DNA from: Bog-473 sp963764305
GTDB lineage: Bacteria; Actinomycetota; Acidimicrobiia; Acidimicrobiales; RAAP-2
Direction: 5' to 3'
DNA length: 64,000 nt
NCBI GenBank assembly: GCA_963764305.1
Contig: CAVXSD010000001.1
Coordinates: 186,001-250,000, forward strand
Part shown: in pieces, positions 42,673-51,268 of the stretch
Layout: each line of letters opens with the position of its first letter
How positions within the stretch are numbered: position 1 is the stretch's first letter
Translations under genes and position numbers: made by a program
The notes under the pieces: model-generated
The model's database searches: none
Told to the model about the DNA's origin: nothing
The model's input: only the letters and a program-made list of their open reading frames with translations

Positions 42673-43974
42673 GTGAGCACCATTGAGCACGTGATCGGGC
42701 GCGAGGTCCTCGACTCCCGCGGCAACCCGACAGTCGAGGCCGAGGTGCTGCTCGACTCCGGTGCGCGCGGCCGTGCCATCGCGCCGTCTGGAGCCTCCAC
42801 CGGCATCCGCGAGGCGGTCGAGCTCCGCGACGGGGGCGACCGCTTCTCAGGGAAGGGCGTGCAGCGCGCCGTGGCGAACGTCAACGGTGAGATCGCGGAT
42901 ACCGTCTGCGGGCTCGACGCGCTCGACCAGCGCGCCGTCGACCACGCCATGATCGATCTCGACGGCACGCCGGACAAGGGCCGGCTCGGCGCCAATGCGA
43001 TGCTCGCCGTCTCGCTGGCGAACGCCAAGGCCGTGGCCGACGACCTCGAGGTCCCGCTGTACCGCTCCATCGGCGGGGCCAACGCGCATGCGCTCCCCGT
43101 GCCGATGCTGAACGTGCTGAACGGCGGCGCCCATGCCAACAACTCGATCGACTTCCAGGAGTTCATGCTGATGCCGGTGGGCGCGGCGTCCTTCAGCGAA
43201 GCGCTGCGCTGGGGCACCGAGACCTACCACGCGCTGCGGGCGCTCCTGGCCGAGCGGGGCCTGTCGACCGCGGTTGGCGACGAGGGCGGCTTCGCGCCCG
43301 ACCTCCCGCAGAACGAGGATGCCGTCAAGCTCCTGCTGGAGGCGATCGAGCGGGCGGGCCGGATGCCCGGGGAGGAGATCGCGCTGGCACTCGACCCCGC
43401 CACCAGCGAGCTGTGGGACGACGGGTCCTACGTGTTGGCGGGGGAGGGCCGGACGTTGAGCCCGGCGGAGCTGGTCGACTACTGGGTCGACCTGGCCGAC
43501 CGCTACCCGATTGTCTCGATCGAGGACGGCATGGCCGAAGAGGACTGGGACGGCTGGGCCGCCTGCACCAAAGCGATGGGGGATCGGGTGCAGCTGGTGG
43601 GCGACGACATCTTCGTCACCAACGCCGAGATCCTGGAGCGCGGCATCCGCGAACGGGTGGCCAATGCCGTCCTCGTCAAGCTCAACCAGATCGGCACGCT
43701 GACCGAGACGCTCGACACCGTTGCGCTCGCCAACGGGGCCTCGTACGCCACGGTGATCTCGCACCGCTCGGGGGAGACCGAGGACACGACGATCGCCGAC
43801 CTGGTTGTGGCGGTCAACGCCGGGCAGATCAAGGCGGGCGCGCCGGCGCGTTCGGACCGCGTGGCCAAGTACAACCAGCTGCTCCGGATAGAGGAGGACC
43901 TGGGGGAGTCGGCGAGCTTCCCCGGACTGGCGGCACTGTCGGGCAACGGAGGGGCCCGGCATGGCGCGGGCTAG
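42673..43974 (+). CDS. eno: Enolase
   Basis: 433 aa from GTG 42673 with AAGGAGAG upstream. Complete active site: EVLDSRGNPTVEAEV, PSGASTG loop, GDEGGFAPDLPQN (catalytic Glu), metal ligands in LALDPATSE, PIVSIEDGMAEEDWDGW and LVGDDIFVTN, catalytic Lys in VLVKLNQIGTLTETL and the SHRSGETEDTTIADL loop. Converts 2-phosphoglycerate to phosphoenolpyruvate. Codon use is strongly GC-biased, as expected for a highly expressed core gene. Confidence 0.97.
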   Translation: MSTIEHVIGREVLDSRGNPTVEAEVLLDSGARGRAIAPSGASTGIREAVELRDGGDRFSGKGVQRAVANVNGEIADTVCGLDALDQRAVDHAMIDLDGTPDKGRLGANAMLAVSLANAKAVADDLEVPLYRSIGGANAHALPVPMLNVLNGGAHANNSIDFQEFMLMPVGAASFSEALRWGTETYHALRALLAERGLSTAVGDEGGFAPDLPQNEDAVKLLLEAIERAGRMPGEEIALALDPATSELWDDGSYVLAGEGRTLSPAELVDYWVDLADRYPIVSIEDGMAEEDWDGWAACTKAMGDRVQLVGDDIFVTNAEILERGIRERVANAVLVKLNQIGTLTETLDTVALANGASYATVISHRSGETEDTTIADLVVAVNAGQIKAGAPARSDRVAKYNQLLRIEEDLGESASFPGLAALSGNGGARHGAG

Positions 43975-44541
43975 CCGGAAGAAGGCACCACCTCGGGCCC
44001 GCGCCACCAAGGCAGGCGGCACGGGCGGGACGGGACGGCCGAGTCGGCTCGGTAGGGAGGGCGCGCCTGGCTTTCCTGGGCGCGCTCGTGGTCTCCGCCA
44101 TCGTCCTCTTCGCCTGGTTCCCCGCCAGCTCCCTCCTCAGCCAGCGGTCCAACCTGACCGGCGCCGAAGCCGAGTTGGGCGGCGCTGCACAAGCAGGACG
44201 CGGCGCTGGCGCAGGAGAGGAAGAATCTCAGCGATGCCGGCGAGATCGGTCGCATCGCCCGCGAGCAGTACCAGTTGGTCAACCCCGGTCAGCAGGCCTA
44301 CCAGGTCCTCCCGCCCTCGGGCGCGACCTCTGCCGGTACCCCGTATGCCGGTGACCCGGGGGCGGACGGACCCGTGACCCCGTCCGCCACGCCGGAGCTC
44401 CCGCCCGGGGGCGTGACCACAACGACGACGACGCCAGCCGCCACACCGGCGTCGTCCCACAGCGGTCGGGCGGACGGTGCGGCATCGACGTCGGGCGGCT
44501 TGCTGTCGCGCATGGCACAGGCCCTCGAATTCTGGCGTTGA
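43961..44541 (+). CDS. FtsB/DivIC-family septum formation protein (two frameshifts)
   Basis: Three frames in succession give one protein: basic N-terminus MARASRKKAPPRARATKAGG, transmembrane helix RLAFLGALVVSAIVLFAWF, coiled coil LLSQRSNLTGAEAELAALHK-QDAALAQERK, the family-typical IGRIAREQYQLVNPGQQAY, and a Thr/Pro-rich periplasmic tail. Breaks at about 44060 and 44180 are each cured by removing one G. ATG 43961 lies 14 bases inside the eno 3' end. Scaffold of the divisome with FtsL/FtsQ. The gene order eno - this - DUF501 - ppx equals Rv1023-Rv1026. Confidence 0.85.
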
Positions 44542-44548
44542 CCTCCGC

Positions 44549-45007
44549 GTGGCGCCTCGAGATGTCGCGGACGTCACCGCACTGCTCGGCCGTCCGCCGA
44601 GCGGGGCGTTCACCGTCGTCGTCCGTCGACCCGACGGGTGCCCGGTGGTCATAGGAAACGCACCCCTCCTCCTCGACGGCACACCGATGCCGACCCGTTA
44701 CTGGCTCGTCGATCCCCTGATCCGGGCCGAGGTGAGCCAGTTCGAAGCGGCCGGTGGGGTCAAGGAGGCAAGGTCCGCCGTCGATCCGGAGCTCCTTGCG
44801 GCTGCGCACCGGCGCTATGCCCAGGAGAGGGATGCCTTCCTTCCGGAGGGCTGGAAGGGCCCGCGTCCGAGCGGTGGCGTCGGTGGCACCCGGGTCGGGG
44901 TGAAGTGCCTGCACGCACATGTCGCGTGGTGGTTGGCGGGAGGCGACGATCCGGTCGGGGCGTGGGTGGCGTCGCGGATCGGCCTGTCGAGGACTCCCGG
45001 TACATGA
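44549..45007 (+). CDS. DUF501-family protein
   Basis: 152 aa from GTG 44549. Family segments: DVADVTALLGRPPSGAFTVV, PDGCPVVIGNAPLLLDGTPM-PTRYWLVDP, EAAGGVKEA, and the His-rich C-terminal GVKCLHAHVAWWLAGGDDPV. Conserved Cys/His suggest a metal site, but the function of DUF501 is unknown. Constant neighbour of ftsB/divIC and ppx in actinobacteria. Confidence 0.9.
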   Translation: MAPRDVADVTALLGRPPSGAFTVVVRRPDGCPVVIGNAPLLLDGTPMPTRYWLVDPLIRAEVSQFEAAGGVKEARSAVDPELLAAAHRRYAQERDAFLPEGWKGPRPSGGVGGTRVGVKCLHAHVAWWLAGGDDPVGAWVASRIGLSRTPGT

Positions 45008-45037
45008 CGACACATCGGACCGTGGTAGTCCGGTGAG

Positions 45038-45964
45038 ATGACGGGTGTCGAGGTGGTCGCGGCGATCGACTGTGGGACGAACTCGACCCGTCTGCTCATC
45101 GTGGACGGCGCGGGTCGGGCCACGGTGCGGGAGATGATCATCACGCGGCTCGGCCAGGGCGTCGATGAGAGCCGAACGCTGCGGTCGGAGGCCGTGGAAC
45201 GGACGCTGGGCGTCCTGACTCACTTTCGAAAGCTGCTCGACGCGTATGCGGCGGGACCCACCCGGGTCGTGGCGACGTCCGCCGTGCGGGACGCGGACAA
45301 TGGCGAGACGTTCCTGAGTTCGGCCTCCGCCATCATCGGCGTGGGGGCAGAGGTTCTGTCGGGGGACGAAGAGGGTCGCCTGTCGTTTCTGGGCGCTACC
45401 GCCGATCTGCTGGGGCAGGGTGCGGATCCTGTGGTGCTCGACATCGGTGGCGGTTCGACTGAGATCGTGACGGCGCCGGCCGGCGAGATATCCGTCGTCT
45501 CCATGAACCTGGGTTGCGTCCGGCTGACTGAGCGATGCCTCGTTCACGATCCACCGACAGCGGCCGAGGAAGCAGCGGCGGTCGAGGTGATAGGCGACGA
45601 GCTGACGCGCGCCTGCCTCGCGGCCCCCGTCTTCGGGAACCTGCCCGCGACCCGCCGTCTCGTGGGGCTCGCCGGCACGGTGTCGACCTTGGCCGCGCTC
45701 GACCTCGGCCTGGCCGATTATGACCGGGATGCGATCCATCATTACGTGCTCACGCTCGACGCCGTGGAGGGATGGTGCCGGGACCTCGGAAGAGAGACGT
45801 GCGCCGAACGGGCCGAGCGACGCGGGATGTCCGAGGGCAGGCAGGACGTCATCTACGGTGGTGCCCTGATCTTGCGAGAAGTAATGCGGCGGTTCTCATT
45901 CCACGACTGCCTGGTCTCGGAGTCCGACATCCTCGACGGTCTGGTGCTTTCGCAGCGTTGCTAG
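45038..45964 (+). CDS. ppx: Ppx/GppA exopolyphosphatase family protein
   Basis: 308 aa, about the size of the short actinobacterial Ppx2/Rv1026 type. ASKHA ATPase-fold motifs: VAAIDCGTNSTRLLIVDGAG, VATSAVRDADNGETFL, EVLSGDEEGRLSFLGA, VVLDIGGGSTEIVTA and GLAGTVSTLAALDLGL. It hydrolyses polyphosphate and/or (p)ppGpp. Last gene of the core block; a GC-rich hairpin follows and the next operon is convergent. Confidence 0.92.
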   Translation: MTGVEVVAAIDCGTNSTRLLIVDGAGRATVREMIITRLGQGVDESRTLRSEAVERTLGVLTHFRKLLDAYAAGPTRVVATSAVRDADNGETFLSSASAIIGVGAEVLSGDEEGRLSFLGATADLLGQGADPVVLDIGGGSTEIVTAPAGEISVVSMNLGCVRLTERCLVHDPPTAAEEAAAVEVIGDELTRACLAAPVFGNLPATRRLVGLAGTVSTLAALDLGLADYDRDAIHHYVLTLDAVEGWCRDLGRETCAERAERRGMSEGRQDVIYGGALILREVMRRFSFHDCLVSESDILDGLVLSQRC

Positions 45965-45983
45965 CCGTCGACGGGGGAAGTCG

Positions 45984-45998
45984 GCCCGGCAACCGGGC
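45984..45998. terminator. Hairpin between convergent operons
   Basis: GCCCGG-CAA-CCGGGC forms a perfect 6-bp stem with a 3-base loop, 20 bases after the ppx stop and before the stop of the opposing sugar operon. There is no T run, which is common for actinobacterial terminators; it would serve both directions. Confidence 0.5.
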
Positions 45999-46050
45999 GG
46001 CAGCGGAGAAGCGGCCCCGTTCGACTTGGTCCCGTGACTGCGCGATCGGG

Positions 46051-46761
46051 TCAGCTCGGCGACAGAAGCAGGCGTTCGAGGTCTCGCAGCCCCTGCGGGG
46101 ACCCGATCTCGTAGAACCGATCGTGCACCTCGAAGCCCCCGAGCCGCCTCTCGAGGCTCAGCTTCCCGAACAGTGTCGCCAGGTCGCTCTCGGTGTCCGC
46201 CGGAACCTCCTGCTCGACGGTCGTTCTGGACAGCGCGGAAAGGCCGTAGTCGACGAAGTGCATGTCCTCCGTTGGACTGGCCGCGTGCTTCTCGTAACGT
46301 GTGATCATGGTGCCGTCAAACGACGCGTTGCTCTCCTCCCAGCGGCCGTCGTTGCGAAAGACCGTCATCAGCGCGGGCAGGCCACCCATCTGGTGGGCCC
46401 TTGCAACCTGACCGAGCGACACGGTGAGGTACGAGTCGCCGTAGAGTACGAGGAAACGATCCTCGAGCAGGTCCAGGTCCAGGCCCAACCGCAATGCTCC
46501 GCCAGTCCCCCGCAACCGGGCTCCCTCGTCGACGTAGCGGACGTCGAGATCCCAGCGGGAACCGTCTCCCACGAAGGCTCGGACCTGGTCACCCAGGTAC
46601 CCGATGCTGTAGAGGACGTGGGATGCTCCCTGGCTGGACAACCAATCCAACTGCAGGTCGGCGAAGGGACGTCCCGCCACCTCAATGAGGCACTTCGGGA
46701 TCGCTGGTGCGAGGGCTCGCATCCGCGTCCCCAGCCCGCCAGCCAGAATCACGACCTGCAT
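46051..46761 (-). CDS. Nucleotidyltransferase, HddC-like (heptose-1-phosphate guanylyltransferase type)
   Basis: 236 aa, last gene of the operon, ATG two bases after the kinase stop. NTP-transferase motifs: VVILAGGLGTRMRALAPAIP-K, ADLQLDWLSSQGASHVLYSI, RGTGGALRLGLDL, LVLYGDSYLTV (metal Asp), and a C-terminus FYEIGSPQGLRDLERLL, all typical of sugar-1-phosphate nucleotidyltransferases without beta-helix. With GmhA, GmhB and HddA homologues in the same operon, the likely reaction is GTP plus D-glycero-alpha-D-manno-heptose-1-phosphate to GDP-heptose. Substrate is inferred from context. A decayed paralogue is at 16859-17608. Confidence 0.85.
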   Translation of the reverse strand: MQVVILAGGLGTRMRALAPAIPKCLIEVAGRPFADLQLDWLSSQGASHVLYSIGYLGDQVRAFVGDGSRWDLDVRYVDEGARLRGTGGALRLGLDLDLLEDRFLVLYGDSYLTVSLGQVARAHQMGGLPALMTVFRNDGRWEESNASFDGTMITRYEKHAASPTEDMHFVDYGLSALSRTTVEQEVPADTESDLATLFGKLSLERRLGGFEVHDRFYEIGSPQGLRDLERLLLSPS

Positions 46762-46763
46762 GG

Positions 46764-47747
46764 TCAGTCGCGAACGAGTACGACGGAGCCGTCCAAATCG
46801 AAAGTGAAGCGAACTTCCGTCAACCCGTCTTCCTCGAGCGCCGAGCGGAGCGCGCCCTGGTCCTTGGCGTAAAAGAGCAGGAAGCCGCCGGCTCCGGCAC
46901 CCACCAGCTTGCCACCGACTGCGCCGTTCGCCATGGCCTTCTCGTAGAACCTGTCGATTTCGGGATTGGACATCGCCTTCGACCGATGCCTCTTGAACTG
47001 CCAATGGCGGTCCAGAATGTGTCCGAACCCCAGCGCGTCATCACTCTCGAGGCGTCTTCTTGACCTCGAATCCCAGTTCCTTGATTCGGTGCAGGTTGTC
47101 CACCATTTCGGCGTCGCCCTCTTCGGACCGCGTCTTCTGCTCCGCCAGGACGGAGTCGGCGGCCCGTGAGTAGCCGGTGAAGAACATCAAGAGATGCTCC
47201 TCGAGGTCCCTCAGAGTGTCGTTGGAGATGCGCAGCGGAGAGATGTCAACTCCGCCGTCTTGTTCAAATCCCATGCACGTGAGACCGCCGAAGGCGGCAA
47301 CGTACTGATCCTGCTTGCCAACCGGCCTCCTGAGGCACTCGATCTCGATCTCGCATGCCTCAGCAGCGAGCAGCGCTGTCTGTGACGTGTTCCCGGCGAA
47401 AGGCGCACAGCGCTCGCAAGAGGCCGACCGTGAAGGCTCCGGAAGAGCCGAGTCCGGTACCCGCGGGGATGTCGGCGATGCTGACCATCTCAATTCCTGG
47501 GCCGACGGGGTGCGCGCAGAAACGCTTCGCGGACGATCGGATGTTCGATTTCCTCGATGGTGTCGACCCGCTCGAGAGCCGAGTACTTCAGGAAGTAGTC
47601 GTTGGTAAAGGTGCGGTTGATCGCGATGAAGATGTAACGGTTGATCGCGGCAGCTATCACCATGGCGCCGTAGCGATCCGAGTAGGACGGCAGATCGGTC
47701 CCTCCGCCACCGAGGCTGATCCGGAGCGGTGTCCGGGTGATGATCAC
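46764..47747 (-). CDS. GHMP kinase, HddA-like (heptose-7-phosphate kinase type; frameshifted)
   Basis: GTG start 47747. Assembled from four frame segments: IITRTPLRISLGGGGTDLPS (sugar-binding start of HddA-type kinases), ATP loop IPAGTGLGSSGAFTVGLLRA, middle ACEIEIECLRRPVGKQDQYV and AAFGGLTCM, and C-terminal GAVGGKLVGAGAGGFLLFYA. About 328 aa. Breaks near 47505, 47405 and 47045 are each a single extra base. Family members phosphorylate D-glycero-D-manno-heptose-7-phosphate at C1 (alpha). Same operon as the GmhA, GmhB and HddC homologues. Confidence 0.85.
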
Positions 47748-47777
47748 GTCGTCGCGGCCCGGGGTGTGACGCCCGTC

Positions 47778-48495
47778 TCACAAGGCCAATCCGGATTGCT
47801 GCGCGTCGTCGTGGAACATGACGACGGTGTCGCGGGAGACGTCTTCGAGATCGCGCCCGAGACCCCCGATCTTTTTCAAGAGCTCGTGGGTGACAGTCAC
47901 GATGTGACAGCCGATGCCGTCTGCCTGCACGACGTTGAGGATCTCCCGTGGACTTGCCCAGAGCAACTCAGCCTGGGGGACCTCGGTCAAGATCTCGAGC
48001 GCGGCAACCATGTGGGGGACGGGGTCCCGACCAGTGTCCGCGATGCGGCCGGCGAAGACGGAGACCACGGCGCCGGGGCTCTCGGTCAAGGCCTTTGGCC
48101 ACAGTCCAAACCTGCTGCAACGAGAGGATCGCGGTGACGTTGAGCTTCAGTCCCTCGAGGCTGAGCTCCCGGATCAAGTCTGCCGAGCTCTCCCCCCGGG
48201 TGTTCGTCACTGGGATCTTGACGAAGACGTTGGCTCCCCATGAGGCGATCAGGCGTGCCTGGCGCCGCATCTCTTCGAATTCATCGGCTACGACTTCGAA
48301 AGAGATGGGGTGCTCCGTCACCGCTGCTAGCACCTCCTTGGCGAACGTCTCGTAGTCAGTGACTCCGGAACGACGCATCAGTGTCGGATTCGTGGTGAAG
48401 CCGGAGATGAGTGGGTCCTGGGCGAGAGCGAGCATTCCCTCGAGGTCCGCGCCATCCGCGAAGACCTTGATGCGGAGCAGGCGGGCGTCAGGCAA
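47778..48495 (-). CDS. Transaldolase-family protein (TalC/FSA-like; one frameshift)
   Basis: About 238 aa. N-terminal KVFADGADLEGMLALAQDPL and ISGFTTNPTLMRRSGVTDYE are the transaldolase opening; VFVKIPVTNTRGESS contains the Schiff-base Lys region, LNVTAILSLQQVWTVAKGL the next strand; the second part has VSVFAGRIADTGRDPVPHMV (substrate Arg) and ELLWASPREILNVVQA-DGIGCHIVT. A single extra base at about 48090 separates the two parts. Transaldolases interconvert sedoheptulose-7-phosphate with C3/C4/C6 phosphates, so in this operon it may feed GmhA. Overlaps gmhB by eight bases. Confidence 0.85.
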
Positions 48496-49048
48496 TGCGA
48501 GTCTCCTGGTTCTGGGCGACCTTGTTGATGATCCAGGTCACGGCTTCGGGAAGGTCGGCGACGACGGCATCCGGAGCGTCCGGTTGGCGCTCTGCATAGC
48601 CCCGGTCCACGAAAATGGTCCGGCAGCCCGCCCGACGACCCGCGTCGATGTCGCGCCAACGATCGCCCACCATGAAGCTCGCGGCGAGGTCCAGTGCCAG
48701 TTCCTCAGCCGCCGCCAAGAGCATCCCGGGCGTGGGCTTGCGGCAATCGCAGCCGTCGGTCTCGTCGTGATAGCAGACCACGATGAGGTCGGGCTCGAGC
48801 GCCAGGCGCACCAATTCGTTCATGGCCTCGACGACCGATCGCTGCTGATCGCCGCGGATGACATCAGGTTGGTTGGTGACGATGACAACGGCAAAGTCGG
48901 CCTGGCGGAGCCGCTGCACCGCCTCCACGACGCCGGGCAACAAGGCGAAATCCTCGAGCCTCACCGGCGCCCGAGGCACTCCATCGTGGACCTCCGACAG
49001 GTTGATCACTCCGTCGCGGTCCAAAAACACAGCGGGCCGGGATGTCAC
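48488..49048 (-). CDS. gmhB: HAD phosphatase, GmhB-like (heptose-1,7-bisphosphatase type)
   Basis: 186 aa from GTG 49048, overlapping the epimerase stop (GTGA). HAD motifs: FLDRDGVINLSEVHDG (nucleophile Asp), VIVTNQPDVIRGD, and MVGDRWRDIDAGRRAGC. The zinc site CYHDETDGCDCRKPTPGML matches the C-x-H...C-x-C loop of GmhB/histidinol-phosphate phosphatases. It would remove the C7 phosphate from heptose-1,7-bisphosphate. Pathway placement from operon context. Confidence 0.9.
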   Translation of the reverse strand: MTSRPAVFLDRDGVINLSEVHDGVPRAPVRLEDFALLPGVVEAVQRLRQADFAVVIVTNQPDVIRGDQQRSVVEAMNELVRLALEPDLIVVCYHDETDGCDCRKPTPGMLLAAAEELALDLAASFMVGDRWRDIDAGRRAGCRTIFVDRGYAERQPDAPDAVVADLPEAVTWIINKVAQNQETRIA

Positions 49049-50046
49049 GACAGCCGGCCTGTCCGGGCGTCCTCCAACATGGCCGTGAGGGAGTCCGCCA
49101 ATGCTTGCCTGGTGGTGCGAGCGTTGGCCCAGCCGAGGGCCCGTATCCGACCCGTATTGAGACGGACGACCGGGACGTCGCCCCGCCAACCCCGGTCCCC
49201 GCCGGTGTAGGCGAACGTGGTGGTGCCTGGCTCCAGGCCAATGGCCTTGACGGCTAAATCGGCGATCTCGCTGACGGTGATGTAGTCACCGGTGGCGACG
49301 TTGAAGACCGCGAAGGGCCGAGGGGCTGCTGTCGCGGCCAGCAGGACGGCGTCGATCACATCGCTGACATGGACATAGGACTTGCTCTGCGATCCGTCGC
49401 CCAAAATGGTGAGCTCAGTCGGATCGGCGAGCAGCCGCCGTACAAAGTCGAAGCCAACCCCGTGGGTCTGGCGCGGTCCAACGACGTTGCCGAAGCGGAA
49501 GGCGACGCCGACCAGGTCGAACATGAAGCAATACGACGAGATGAGGGCTTCGCCGGCCAGCTTGCTCGCGCCGTAAGTCGAGACCGGGACCAGCGGTCCG
49601 TAATCCTCGGTCGGCTCCAACTCGCCGAGGTCACCGTAGACGCCGCTGCCCGACGCGTACAGGATCCTTCGCACCTCGGCTCGGCGCATGGCCTCGACCA
49701 CGTGGTGTGTCAGGAGGGTGCCTTGATCGAAGTCCACGGCCGGTTCGGTCGCGGCGCGTGCGATGTCGGGATTCGAAGCGAGGTGGATCACCGTCTCGAT
49801 CCCGGACATGCTTTGGGTCAGGGCGTCGAGATCGGCGACGTTACCCACGATGACTTCGAGTCGGGGGTCATCCTGATGGGCCGCCAAGTGCCATTCGCGC
49901 CCCGAGGAGAAGTTGTCGTACACCCGGACGATCTCGGTCGAGGGGTCTCCCAGGAAGCGATCGACGAAGTGAGCCCCGATGAACCCAGCGCCCCCGATGA
50001 CCTCCACTCGCCGCGGCCGATCGTCGGCAGCATTGCTCACACTCAC
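49045..50046 (-). CDS. NAD-dependent sugar epimerase/dehydratase (extended SDR)
   Basis: 333 aa. Rossmann motif VEVIGGAGFIGAHFVDRFLG (GxxGxxG), VYDNFSSGREWHL, VIHLASNPDIARAA, catalytic Ser in LYASGSGVYGD and YGASKLAGEALISSY (YxxxK), then FGNVVGPRQTHGVGFDFVRR. Resembles UDP-glucose/heptose-type epimerases. In this operon it may modify the activated heptose or a co-substrate. The GTG start 50046 overlaps the gmhA stop. Confidence 0.88.
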   Translation of the reverse strand: MSVSNAADDRPRRVEVIGGAGFIGAHFVDRFLGDPSTEIVRVYDNFSSGREWHLAAHQDDPRLEVIVGNVADLDALTQSMSGIETVIHLASNPDIARAATEPAVDFDQGTLLTHHVVEAMRRAEVRRILYASGSGVYGDLGELEPTEDYGPLVPVSTYGASKLAGEALISSYCFMFDLVGVAFRFGNVVGPRQTHGVGFDFVRRLLADPTELTILGDGSQSKSYVHVSDVIDAVLLAATAAPRPFAVFNVATGDYITVSEIADLAVKAIGLEPGTTTFAYTGGDRGWRGDVPVVRLNTGRIRALGWANARTTRQALADSLTAMLEDARTGRLS

Positions 50047-50646
50047 ATTGACTCCCACTTGGTGGTGTGCTGGGCCACGGCGGGATGGGTCACCAACAGA
50101 TGCCATACGACGGCGCACAGCCCTTCCGTGTGCGGAGTCGTATGATCAGGATAGAGCGGGGGGATGATCACGCATGCGTCGGCCACCTTGGCGGTGAACC
50201 CGCCGTCTCGTCCCACGATGCCAAAAATCGACGCCGCCGCATTCCATGGCCAGCTCGAGGGCACGCACCAGGTTGGTCGACACGTTCGCTTCGCGGTTGC
50301 CCCCGCCGACCGAAAAGATCAACAAGGCGTCCTCGGAGCGGAGATGGGACCCGCGCAGCCATTCCGAGAAGGTGGTGTCCCACCCCTCGTCATTGACCCG
50401 GGCGGTGAGCTCCGAGACGTTGTCGGTGGGCGCATAGGCCTCGAAGCCTGCGATCTTGCGGAAGTCGTTTACGGCGTGGGAGGCGTGCCCGGCCGATCCG
50501 CCGACCCCGAGGATGAAGAGCCGACCACCGCGCTCGCGCACGGCTGCCAGCCCACTTGCGCACTCCTCGATGGCGTTGCGGTCCAGGTCCGAGAGGATGG
50601 CGGTCGACTCGGCCAGAAAAGCGTCAGCGAAGGCCACCGGTCTCAT
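50043..50646 (-). CDS. gmhA: Phosphoheptose isomerase GmhA-like SIS protein (one frameshift)
   Basis: About 200 aa. SIS-domain motifs LFILGVGGSAGHASHAVNDF and LLIFSVGGGNREANVSTNLV, with the charged DFRKIAGFEAYAPTDN segment typical of GmhA-like isomerases. A one-base insertion near 50255 moves the tail into another frame: ASIFGIVGRDGGFTAKVADA then CVIIPP and THPAVAQHTTKWESM. Converts sedoheptulose-7-phosphate to D-glycero-D-manno-heptose-7-phosphate, the first committed step. ATG 50646 overlaps the methyltransferase end. Confidence 0.87.
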
Positions 50647-51268
50647 CTCGCCTTCGACAGGTGGCAAAGGTATGGAGGCCGAACTTGTGACGTCGACAAC
50701 GGATGTCCTGGGGCCAGAACCCCGCACGCACCAACATCGGCCAGAAGTCCTTCGGGGAGTAGTAGCGCTTGTGGTCGTTCATCTCTGCTGGCGGACTGAG
50801 CCCGAGCTTGAAGGCCGAGAACTCGAGCGGCCACTTGTCCAACCAGGTCGGGACTGTGAAAAAAGCGACTCCTCCCACCCTGAGCATCCGATGGAACTCG
50901 CGGAGAGCGACCTCGGGCTCCCAGAGGTGCTCGAGCACCGCCACACACAATACGATGTCGAGTGAGGCGTCGCTCACCTTGGACAACACCTCGGGCATCG
51001 TCCCCTCGATGGCGCGGACCTTCTTGTTGTCCTTGAGGTCGGGCGCGATGGCCACGTCCGCGATGGTCGCGCTCGCCACCTCGGGAAGGATCCTTCGGAT
51101 CAGGGCGGCTTCGTACCCGCAGCCGAAATCACCGACGTCCTTGCCCGGCCAGGGCGCCACCTGCGTGAGTGCCTTGCGTTGCGACAGCCAGACACCCAGG
51201 CGGTCGACATATGTGAGCTCGTGTTCCTGGCCGAACGACGCCGATCGCTCGGAGCCAGCGTCGCTCAC
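50624..51268 (-). CDS. Class I SAM-dependent methyltransferase
   Basis: 214 aa from GTG 51268, overlapping the glycosyltransferase stop (GTGA). Motif I reads VGDFGCGYEAALIRRI, an unusual form with Tyr-Glu after GCG; the later LDIVLCVAVLEHLWEPEVAL and FHRMLRVGGVAFFTVPTWLD are standard. YYSPKDFWPMLVRAGF is the lid/C-terminal part. Probably methylates a sugar or lipid-linked intermediate of the same operon. Confidence 0.83.
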   Translation of the reverse strand: MSDAGSERSASFGQEHELTYVDRLGVWLSQRKALTQVAPWPGKDVGDFGCGYEAALIRRILPEVASATIADVAIAPDLKDNKKVRAIEGTMPEVLSKVSDASLDIVLCVAVLEHLWEPEVALREFHRMLRVGGVAFFTVPTWLDKWPLEFSAFKLGLSPPAEMNDHKRYYSPKDFWPMLVRAGFWPQDIRCRRHKFGLHTFATCRRRDETGGLR

